NCBI GenBank assembly: GCA_023249955.1 | Contig: JAHFBR010000022.1 | Span: 1-5,370, forward strand | Source: a bacterium | Lineage (GTDB): Bacteria > Babelota > Babeliae > Babelales > RVW-14 | DNA: 5,370 nucleotides | Direction: 5' to 3' | Part shown: positions 1 through 4,965 of the stretch, one piece after another | How positions within the stretch are numbered: position 1 is the first letter of the stretch | Layout of the letters: the number at the start of each line of letters is the position of its first letter | Translations under genes and position numbers: made by a program | The notes under the pieces: generated by a model | Told to the model about the DNA's origin: nothing | What the model saw: the letters and a program-made list of their open reading frames with translations, nothing else | Databases searched by the model: none

Positions 1-1108
1 CATTAATTTGACCGGCAAGAAAAAGACCACTGACATTTTTTGCTTCAAGCGTGTGGGTCAGACTGGTGGGTTGAATAAAGTCGTACTCAATGGCGTAGCC
101 ACACTTGCTAATAACCGCATTTTCAAAGCCCTTGATGCTGCGGATGTAATCCAGTTGCACGTCCAAAGGCAATGAGGTTGATAGCCCGGCTGGATAAATT
201 TCGTCGATATCAGCGCCTTCCGGTTCGATAAAAACGTGATGCGCGGTGCGGTCAGGATAGCGACCAACTTTGTCTTCGATGGATGGGCAGTAGCGGGGGC
301 CGGTGCCTTTGATGTTGCCGCTGTACATTGCCGAAAGATGCAAATTGTTGGCGATGGCTTCGTGTGTTTTTTCATTGGTCCAGGTGACGAAGCAGGGAAT
401 TTTTTCTTTAACTTTGAGTGGCTTAAATTCGTACAAAAATTCCAGGGGCTCACACTGCTGCTGTTCAAACTGGGTGTAATCCAAGCTTGATTTTAAAAGC
501 CGTGGTGGGGTGCCGGTTTTTAGGCGTCCAACCGTAACGCCCATTGCCTGGGCAATGGATTGCGAAAGGCCGTAGACCGCCTCTTCGCCACGGCGCCCGG
601 CGCGGTAGCGGGTGCGGCCAATGTGCACCAGCCCATTCATAAAAGTCCCGGTGGTGATGACGACGGCGGGGGCAAGAAATGATTGGCCGTCAGTGGTTTT
701 GACGCCGATGATGCGTTTGTCTTCAGTCAAAATTTCAATGGCCATGTGTGGCAAGATTGTCAAATTTGGCGTCGCCAGCAGATACTCTTTTGCCAGCTTG
801 CTGTAGGCGTACTTGTCGATCTGCAGGCGCAAGCCCTGAACCGCTGGACCCTTGCGCGTGTTGAGCATGCGGGCCTGGAGATAGGTTTTGGAGCACAGCT
901 GAGGCATCAGGCCGCCCAGAGCGCTGATCTCAAAAACGATATGACCCTTGCCCAGTCCGCCCACGGACGGGTTGCAGGGCATGGATGCCACTTTATCGAT
1001 ATCCAGGGTTAAAAGAAGAGTATTGGATCCCATCTTTGCGGCTGCATAGGCGGCCTCTATTCCGGCGTGCCCGCCGCCAACAACGATGACATCAAAAGTA
1101 TTGTTCAT
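1..1108 (-). CDS. mnmG: MnmG (GidA), tRNA U34 carboxymethylaminomethyl-modification enzyme, FAD subunit; 3' end outside window
   Basis: With its partner MnmE, MnmG adds the carboxymethylaminomethyl group at C5 of the wobble uridine of several tRNAs in the cytoplasm, using FAD, NADH and a folate one-carbon unit. The window holds 369 codons, read without a stop or frameshift; E. coli MnmG has about 629 residues, so roughly the N-terminal 60% is present. Visible landmarks are the FAD-binding GGGHAG at residues 11-16, MPCNPSVGG with C45 (equivalent to the conserved Cys47 of E. coli), the stretch RLKTGTPPR, and GTGPRYCPSIEDKV with C274 (equivalent to Cys277). The last visible residues are GLFLAGQIN, the start of the second FAD-contacting motif. 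The ATG at 1108 gives a normal N-terminus only five residues before the first beta strand. No convincing Shine-Dalgarno sequence lies within 12 bases of it. The gene has its own promoter and probably forms a transcript separate from the photolyase gene upstream. Confidence 0.97.
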   Translation of the reverse strand, partial: MNNTFDVIVVGGGHAGIEAAYAAAKMGSNTLLLTLDIDKVASMPCNPSVGGLGKGHIVFEISALGGLMPQLCSKTYLQARMLNTRKGPAVQGLRLQIDKYAYSKLAKEYLLATPNLTILPHMAIEILTEDKRIIGVKTTDGQSFLAPAVVITTGTFMNGLVHIGRTRYRAGRRGEEAVYGLSQSIAQAMGVTVGRLKTGTPPRLLKSSLDYTQFEQQQCEPLEFLYEFKPLKVKEKIPCFVTWTNEKTHEAIANNLHLSAMYSGNIKGTGPRYCPSIEDKVGRYPDRTAHHVFIEPEGADIDEIYPAGLSTSLPLDVQLDYIRSIKGFENAVISKCGYAIEYDFIQPTSLTHTLEAKNVSGLFLAGQIN

Positions 1109-1110
1109 AG

Positions 1111-1149
1111 CTTTTTACGTTTATGCCTGGGAAAAACTGACTTTTTACG
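1111..1149 (-). repeat. 9-bp direct repeat in the mnmG leader
   Basis: The minus-strand word CGTAAAAAG occurs twice, at 1141-1149 and 1111-1119, exactly 30 bp apart. The second copy ends 2 bases before the mnmG start codon. Both copies lie downstream of the predicted transcription start, so they would be in the mRNA leader. Between them an A5/T5 pairing is possible but weak. The function is unknown, and chance is a reasonable explanation for an A-rich 9-mer. Confidence 0.4.
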
Positions 1150-1158
1150 CCCCAAACC

Positions 1159-1187
1159 ATTTTACTTGAATTGCGCCGTTCTGACAA
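1159..1187 (-). promoter_or_regulatory. sigma-70-type promoter of mnmG
   Basis: On the minus strand TTGTCA (1187-1182) is followed after exactly 17 bases by TAAAAT (1164-1159). Each hexamer matches the consensus at five of six positions. Transcription would start near 1152, giving a leader of about 44 bases before the mnmG ATG. The promoter lies wholly inside the 95-bp gap between the photolyase stop and mnmG, which supports independent transcription of mnmG. Confidence 0.65.
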
Positions 1188-1192
1188 ATGAA

Positions 1193-1215
1193 GACGCGCA
1201 AATTTATTTGCTGTC
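1193..1215 (-). other. small stem-loop over the photolyase stop codon
   Basis: On the minus strand GCAAA and TTTGC flank a four-base loop that includes the TAA stop. An outer GAC/GTC pairing adds three pairs across a small internal loop. There is no T-tract after it, so it is not a standard intrinsic terminator. No better terminator for the photolyase gene is visible before mnmG, so some read-through into mnmG is likely. Confidence 0.25.
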
Positions 1216-2601
1216 GGGTGCTTTTTTATAGGCCATTTTTGCTTTTTTACTCTCGACAGCATGGTCGACCAGGGGACTCGGGTAATTTTTAATAGGTTGG
1301 GTGGTGCAGTATTTAAACCATTGGTGAATCTGTTTTGCTGGCAAGTTATCAAGCTCAGGCACCCATTTTTTGATGTATGCGGCTTGAGGGTCAAACTTTT
1401 TTTGCTGAAGCCATGGGTTAAAAATTCTGAAGTAGGGCTGAGCATCGCAGCCGGTTGACGCTGCCCATTGCCAGTTGCCGTTATTGACCGCAGGGTCATA
1501 GTCAACAAGCTGCTGAGCGAAATAACGTTCACCCCAGCGCCAATCGATGTGCAAATCTTTGGTCAAAAATGATGCGACTGCCATGCGCACGCGATTGTGC
1601 ATAAAGCCCGTGGTGTTGAGCTGGCGCATGCCAGCATCAATAAGCGGAAAGCCGGTTTTACCCAAGCACCAGGCAGAGAAATGTGATTTTTTATTATCCC
1701 ACTTGAGTTTGTCATATTTGCGATGAAATGGGTGTCCAAAGACGTGGGGAAAGTGAAATGCGATGTGCGTAAAAAAGTCACGCCAATACAGCTGGCGAAT
1801 GAGTGGATGATGAGGCCCCAAGGTTTTTTTGATGGCATGGTATGCTTCGCGCACCGAGCAGGTGCCAAATTTCAGGTGTGCAGCCAAACCGGTTGTTGCT
1901 TCTAGTGAGGGAATGTCGCGTTCTTTGATGTAATGTTTGAATTGTTCAAGATGATGCAAAATTTTGAGAGCTTGTGTGCGGCCGCCGTGGGCAAAAATTT
2001 TTTTATTGTTTGTCGTCAAAATCTTCTTGAAAATGCCTTCGGGTGCAGAACCCTTAACGGCTTTGGTATAATAATTTTTGTTATGACATGTTACCTGTTC
2101 TGCGACGCGGTTTTTGAGCGATCGTTTAAAAAATGCCGTGAAGATAGTGTACGGCTTGCCATCCTTTTTCAATGCATGTTCAGGAACGTTAAGCACAAGG
2201 TCGCTGAAGATACATAGGTCGATGTTGTTTTTTTTGCATGTTTTTGCAAGAGCGGCATCTCGTTTTACGCTGTATGGGGTGTAATCGGTATTTACAAAAA
2301 CGGCATCAATCTTTTCGTATTTGATGACCGATTGAATGACGTTTGACGGATCATCGTGAAAGAAAAAGAGCTTGCCACCGCGCTTGTGTAGTTGTTGATT
2401 GAGGTCGTGTAACGATGCCAACATGAACTGTATGGCGTTGTTGCTTTTGTAATTGTTGCCCTTGCCTACCTGATTGGGATCAAAAATAAAGCAGGTGATG
2501 ACACGTTCTGATTGTTGTAGTGCAGTGATAAGGCCCGTGTTATCATCAACACGCAGATCTCGCCTAAAAATGAAGAGCGATTTTTTATACTTCTTGATCA
2601 T
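1204..2601 (-). CDS. phrB: Class I deoxyribodipyrimidine photolyase (CPD photolyase-like)
   Basis: Photolyases use blue or near-UV light and reduced FAD to split UV-induced pyrimidine dimers in DNA. This 465-residue protein is complete, close to the 472 of E. coli PhrB. The N-terminal antenna domain opens with FRRDLRVDDN (12-21), the family signature. The C-terminal FAD domain includes LYWRDFF (271-277), KTGFPLIDAGMRQLNTTGFMHNRVRM (315-340) and NNGNWQWAASTG (373-384). The electron-transfer tryptophans of E. coli (W306, W359, W382) align with W301, W354 and W377, the FAD-facing asparagine with N373, and M345 with M340, which favours CPD repair. Two lesion-pocket positions differ: E. coli E274 aligns with Q270 and W338 with F333. 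The ATG at 2601 is the only usable start, because an in-frame TAA lies 24 bases upstream with no other start codon between. A weak GGGA eight bases before the ATG is the only Shine-Dalgarno candidate. The gene is divergent from the barrel-protein gene. Confidence 0.96.
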   Translation of the reverse strand: MIKKYKKSLFIFRRDLRVDDNTGLITALQQSERVITCFIFDPNQVGKGNNYKSNNAIQFMLASLHDLNQQLHKRGGKLFFFHDDPSNVIQSVIKYEKIDAVFVNTDYTPYSVKRDAALAKTCKKNNIDLCIFSDLVLNVPEHALKKDGKPYTIFTAFFKRSLKNRVAEQVTCHNKNYYTKAVKGSAPEGIFKKILTTNNKKIFAHGGRTQALKILHHLEQFKHYIKERDIPSLEATTGLAAHLKFGTCSVREAYHAIKKTLGPHHPLIRQLYWRDFFTHIAFHFPHVFGHPFHRKYDKLKWDNKKSHFSAWCLGKTGFPLIDAGMRQLNTTGFMHNRVRMAVASFLTKDLHIDWRWGERYFAQQLVDYDPAVNNGNWQWAASTGCDAQPYFRIFNPWLQQKKFDPQAAYIKKWVPELDNLPAKQIHQWFKYCTTQPIKNYPSPLVDHAVESKKAKMAYKKAPDSK

Positions 2602-2617
2602 ACTAAAAATCCCGCAG

Positions 2618-2634
2618 GCGTCTTAGTAAGACGC
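2618..2634. repeat. perfect 17-bp palindrome, candidate operator or leader hairpin
   Basis: GCGTCTTA and TAAGACGC are exact inverted copies around a single central G at 2626. The element lies 17 bp upstream of the photolyase start codon and 19 bp before the -35 box of the opposite promoter. Its two-fold symmetry suits a dimeric regulator. It could also fold as RNA, but a one-base loop would force the inner pairs open, so a DNA operator is more natural. No regulator gene is visible in the window. Confidence 0.6.
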
Positions 2635-2652
2635 GTAAGAATTGAACCCTTC

Positions 2653-2682
2653 TTGACCAAGCGAATTTTGTAATGGTATAAA
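2653..2682 (+). promoter_or_regulatory. sigma-70-type promoter of the barrel-protein gene
   Basis: TTGACC (2653-2658) and TATAAA (2677-2682) are separated by 18 bases, each one mismatch from consensus. A TGG directly before the -10 box makes an extended -10. Transcription would start near 2689, giving a leader of about 46 bases before the ATG at 2735. This start point also argues against the in-frame ATG at 2687 as the translation start. Confidence 0.7.
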
Positions 2683-2685
2683 ACA

Positions 2686-2715
2686 AGTGTATTTTGATTG
2701 CTTGCACGAAGTCAA
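2686..2715 (-). promoter_or_regulatory. possible photolyase promoter overlapping the forward promoter
   Basis: On the minus strand TTGACT (2715-2710) and TACACT (2691-2686) are 18 bases apart, with five and four consensus matches. Transcription would start near 2679, inside the forward promoter's -10 region, leaving a leader of about 78 bases that contains the 17-bp palindrome. The -10 is mediocre, so this is a candidate only. Confidence 0.3.
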
Positions 2716-2724
2716 AAAAATTAA

Positions 2725-2728
2725 AGGA
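2725..2728 (+). promoter_or_regulatory. ribosome-binding site that fixes the barrel-protein start
   Basis: AGGA lies six bases before the ATG at 2735, the normal distance. It selects this ATG over the in-frame ATG at 2687, which would put 16 charged residues before the signal peptide. Confidence 0.75.
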
Positions 2729-2734
2729 TTGTAC

Positions 2735-4243
2735 ATGATACGCAGAAAAGAGAGATGGGTACTGGCGCTGCTTTTTGCCGTTATTGGCATGCAGCCATGC
2801 CTCAGCACGCCACTCAATAACGTTTTTGATACTCAGCCGCTGTATAACGTTTTTGGCTTGGATAAGTTTTATAAAGAGCGCGATAAGGGCGAGATTCGTT
2901 TGCACATTTCGCCGTTTTATCAAAGCGGGTCGACAGCGCGCAATGATGATGGTATCAAAGTTCCGGCTGGTGATCGCTTGGGCAAATGGAACATGTTTGG
3001 AATTTTCTTCGGGCAGCCTGCAGCGCCCACGCCACCGAATCCGATCAATTTTGCTGCAGTGCCACCTGCTGCAGGGATGCCATTTTCAAGTTATCTTACA
3101 GCGGGAAATTCAATTCGAACTACTACAATTCAGGCTCTCTCAGATTCGCGCTATCGTGTGGGCCCTATGGCAGGTGCCGTTGTTGACGGTGGCTTGACGG
3201 CCGAAACTAACTTCAAACCAGAAAAGCATACTTTTGCTTACATCTCTCAGCCAACCGAATACGAAAAGCTGGGCGTGCGTTCTCAGCTGAATTTTGATTT
3301 CGGTTTTGGCTTAGGCGTGGTAGCAAAGGGTGGGGTTGTTGATATAAAAAATGCACCATCTCAATTTATTCTTGAAAAACAATTTGGGATTACGAATGGG
3401 GTTGTTACAGCAGGAACTGGTGATCCAGCCGCAGAAGTGGGTGATTCTTTAGCAGACGCAAAAGCAATCTTCAACGCCCTCTTCGAATCCAAAAAACTCA
3501 AAGGCATCACCAGCGACCTCGGCATCAACCTGAACACCTACCGTAAGACAGCGGCCGAAGATCTTTTGCTGCAGTTGTACTGGCATTTCCCCTTTGATTT
3601 TGAAGATCGCGCTGGCGACGTGGCGGTGACCGTGGTGCCGTACCTGGCAGCAGGAGCTTGGGTGCCGGTTAACGATGCATTAAAACAAAACAACCCCTTT
3701 GCCGTTCCGGTGGGCAACGACGGCTACTACGGCTTTGTGGCCGAGGGCTCGTTGGCTTTTGATTTTCCTGTTGTCCCTCGATCAGAGCAGACGCTGCAGG
3801 TGGCCGTGGGCGGCGGGGTGATGTTGTTTAACGAGATGACCCTCAAGCAACAACGCTTTCCATCAAGTCCATGCCAAGCTGGTCTGATTCCATGGCAGAC
3901 CGATATTCGCAAGACGCCTGGGATTACGTGGTATTTTAATGGTTCTATGAAGGCTGAAGAGTTTGTAGATGGCCTTTCGGTGTATCTGGACTACATGTAC
4001 ACCCAGCACTTGCGCGATAGCGTGACTATTTTGGAATCGACTCCGGCACGTCTTGATGCCTTCAAGAACGGTTTAGACCTCTACAAACGCCAATCGGCCT
4101 GGACCAACCAGCAGGTTAACGCTGGCTTTAACTACAGAATTACTGACTCTTTGATGCTGGGAGGGGCTGTCCAGGGCCACATCAGCGGGGTGCGGGTGAT
4201 GCGGACCGTGACCGTCCTGGGATCCATAACCCTGGCATTGTAG
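2735..4243 (+). CDS. Secreted protein, probable outer-membrane beta-barrel, family not recognised
   Basis: The product has 502 residues. Residues 1-24 form a classical signal peptide: a basic start (MIRRKER), a hydrophobic core at about 9-19, and likely cleavage after CLS at 22-24. C22 is not in a lipobox, so a lipoprotein is unlikely. The mature part has many short alternating polar/hydrophobic stretches rich in Gly and aromatic residues, for example LNFDFGFGLGVVAKGG (185-200), DVAVTVVPYLAAGAWVP (295-311), TLQVAVGGGVMLF (353-365), LSVYLDYMYTQH (414-425) and the C-terminal SLMLGGAVQGHI...TVTVLGSITLAL. This pattern suits an outer-membrane barrel, although the last residue is Leu rather than the usual aromatic. 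A proline/alanine-rich segment (96-113) probably forms a loop. The N-terminus carries a short echo, NNVFDTQPLYNVFGLD (28-43). A role as porin or surface protein is inference. Third-position codon use changes sharply near residue 245. The gene has its own promoter; no terminator is visible after it. Confidence 0.9.
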   Translation: MIRRKERWVLALLFAVIGMQPCLSTPLNNVFDTQPLYNVFGLDKFYKERDKGEIRLHISPFYQSGSTARNDDGIKVPAGDRLGKWNMFGIFFGQPAAPTPPNPINFAAVPPAAGMPFSSYLTAGNSIRTTTIQALSDSRYRVGPMAGAVVDGGLTAETNFKPEKHTFAYISQPTEYEKLGVRSQLNFDFGFGLGVVAKGGVVDIKNAPSQFILEKQFGITNGVVTAGTGDPAAEVGDSLADAKAIFNALFESKKLKGITSDLGINLNTYRKTAAEDLLLQLYWHFPFDFEDRAGDVAVTVVPYLAAGAWVPVNDALKQNNPFAVPVGNDGYYGFVAEGSLAFDFPVVPRSEQTLQVAVGGGVMLFNEMTLKQQRFPSSPCQAGLIPWQTDIRKTPGITWYFNGSMKAEEFVDGLSVYLDYMYTQHLRDSVTILESTPARLDAFKNGLDLYKRQSAWTNQQVNAGFNYRITDSLMLGGAVQGHISGVRVMRTVTVLGSITLAL

Positions 4244-4250
4244 GCTAACT

Positions 4251-4279
4251 TTGACAAAAACCCTAAAATTGCGTAGAAT
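4251..4279 (+). promoter_or_regulatory. strong promoter of the rpsU-rbfA-kdsD cluster
   Basis: TTGACA (4251-4256, perfect) and TAGAAT (4274-4279, five of six) are 17 bases apart, the best promoter in the window. It starts 7 bp after the stop of the barrel gene. Transcription should begin near 4286, giving a leader of about 57 bases. Such strength suits a ribosomal protein gene. Confidence 0.82.
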
Positions 4280-4322
4280 CACCCTTTAGTATGGTAGATA
4301 TCGAATTTTAAATTTCCATTGT

Positions 4323-4327
4323 AAGGA
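4323..4327 (+). promoter_or_regulatory. unusually distant Shine-Dalgarno sequence of rpsU
   Basis: AAGGA is the only good match to the anti-Shine-Dalgarno sequence in the leader, but 15 bases separate it from the ATG at 4343, against the usual 5 to 9. The ATG and GTG nearer to it are out of frame, and the nearest in-frame TTG is followed at once by TAA. CCAT (4317-4320) and ATGG (4327-4330) could pair around AAGGA, a weak four-pair stem that would hide it. Confidence 0.4.
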
Positions 4328-4342
4328 TGGTGTTCATACGCT

Positions 4343-4555
4343 ATGTCAAATAAAACGTATAACATTGAAATTCAAGTTTCTGGAAACCTTGAAAGAAGCT
4401 TGAAACAATTCAAAAAGAAGCTTGAACGTGAAGGTGTTTCGCGCGATATGAAGCGCCAGGTTTATTTTGAGCCGCCTACACAAAAAAAGCGTAAACGCTT
4501 GATGAGAGCAGTTAAGAACAACATGATCAAACAGTACGAAAGCTTGCTCTCCTAG
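4343..4555 (+). CDS. rpsU: Small ribosomal subunit protein bS21
   Basis: bS21 binds the 30S platform next to the 3' end of 16S rRNA and helps the Shine-Dalgarno helix form during initiation. The 70-residue product matches the family in length (E. coli 71) and layout: a short N-terminal strand (YNIEIQV, 6-12), a helix with SLKQFKKKLEREGV (19-32), the diagnostic RQVYFEPPTQKKRKR (38-52) that corresponds to RREFYEKPTTERKR in E. coli, and a basic C-terminal helix. It lies 12 bp before rbfA and is the first gene after a strong promoter. The usual partners in proteobacteria (dnaG, rpoD) are absent here. The spacing of its Shine-Dalgarno sequence is odd and may matter for autoregulation, but nothing in the window proves that. 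Confidence 0.95.
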   Translation: MSNKTYNIEIQVSGNLERSLKQFKKKLEREGVSRDMKRQVYFEPPTQKKRKRLMRAVKNNMIKQYESLLS

Positions 4556-4567
4556 AGTGATCCTTAC

Positions 4568-4957
4568 ATGATAAAATCCAAAGTTTCCGATATAAAGAGG
4601 GAACGTAGAAAGTCCCTCTTTCTTCGGGAAATCTCCTCAATCCTTCAAGATCTTGCCGGACAAGAACCAGCCGTGGCCGAAGTGTACGTTTCCAACGTAG
4701 ACATTTCGCCAAACTCGGGTATTTGCTACATCTATTTTGCAACGTTCAAAGAGCCGGGACAAGATCTTTTTGATCAAGCACTAAAAGTTCTCAAACTCTA
4801 TAGACCATCATTGCGTAAGTCATTTGCGCAACGAGTTCGCACGCGTTACGCTCCTGATCTTATTTTTGTTTACGACAAAGGCAAAGAAAAAGAGCGACGC
4901 ATCAACCAACTGCTGGACAAGGTTCAAGACGAATTTGTTACCAACGACGACGAGTAG
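4568..4957 (+). CDS. rbfA: Ribosome-binding factor A (30S maturation factor)
   Basis: RbfA binds immature 30S subunits, helps the 5' end of 16S rRNA mature, and supports growth in the cold. The 129-residue product has the expected single KH-like domain: a basic N-terminal helix (RRKSLFLREISSILQDLA, 13-30), a strand with VSNVDISPNSGICYIYFATF (41-60), and the best-conserved block YRPSLRKSFAQRVRTRYAPDLIFVYDKGKEKERRINQLLDKV (78-119), which parallels [22 protein letters not shown] in E. coli. The tail is acidic. Length fits (E. coli 133). rbfA normally sits behind infB in the nusA-infB operon; here it follows rpsU by 12 bp. No Shine-Dalgarno sequence precedes the ATG beyond a faint AGAG, so translation may depend on ribosomes finishing rpsU. 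Codons 6-22 can form a long RNA stem-loop. Confidence 0.93.
   Translation: MIKSKVSDIKRERRKSLFLREISSILQDLAGQEPAVAEVYVSNVDISPNSGICYIYFATFKEPGQDLFDQALKVLKLYRPSLRKSFAQRVRTRYAPDLIFVYDKGKEKERRINQLLDKVQDEFVTNDDE
4583..4632 (+). other. long RNA stem-loop at the beginning of rbfA
   Basis: AAAGAGGGA (4594-4602) and TCCCTCTTT (4613-4621) pair perfectly over nine bases around a ten-base loop. Below a small internal loop, TTTCCGA (4584-4590) pairs with 4624-4631 through seven further pairs, with a single G bulged at 4626; a G-U pair at 4583/4632 closes the base. The total is about 17 pairs within 50 bases. It begins 15 bases after the rbfA start codon, so it lies under the initiating ribosome. It could lower rbfA and kdsD output relative to rpsU, or be cut by an RNase. 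The structure is read from the sequence; the function is inference. Confidence 0.6.
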
Positions 4958-4959
4958 GA
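4956..4959 (+). promoter_or_regulatory. ribosome-binding site of kdsD overlapping the rbfA stop
   Basis: AGGA begins within the TAG stop of rbfA and lies six bases before the ATG at 4966. This overlap suggests translational coupling of kdsD to rbfA and decides the kdsD start. Confidence 0.75.
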
Positions 4960-4965
4960 ACGATT

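Noticed and set aside
58..1012. Several open frames on both strands across the left kilobase
   Set aside because: The minus-strand MnmG frame runs unbroken through the region with conserved motifs from end to end; the others are out-of-frame shadows.
2687..2734. In-frame ATG 16 codons upstream of the chosen barrel-gene start
   Set aside because: It would place a charged stretch before the signal peptide, it falls at the predicted transcription start, and the AGGA site serves the ATG at 2735.
2735..2812. Possible lipoprotein signal because of Cys at residue 22
   Set aside because: The residues before it (GMQP) do not make a lipobox; a type I signal cleavage after S24 fits better.
2603..2923. 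Minus-strand open frame of 106 codons upstream of the photolyase gene
   Set aside because: It overlaps the start of the barrel gene on the other strand and covers its promoter, and its composition has no recognisable protein features.
4244..4250. Search for an intrinsic terminator after the barrel gene
   Set aside because: The rpsU -35 box begins 7 bp after the stop, and I see no hairpin followed by a T-tract at the end of the gene.
4646..4655. 10-bp palindrome CAAGATCTTG inside rbfA
   Set aside because: It is short, wholly coding, built on a common restriction-type core, and has no positional link to a start or promoter.
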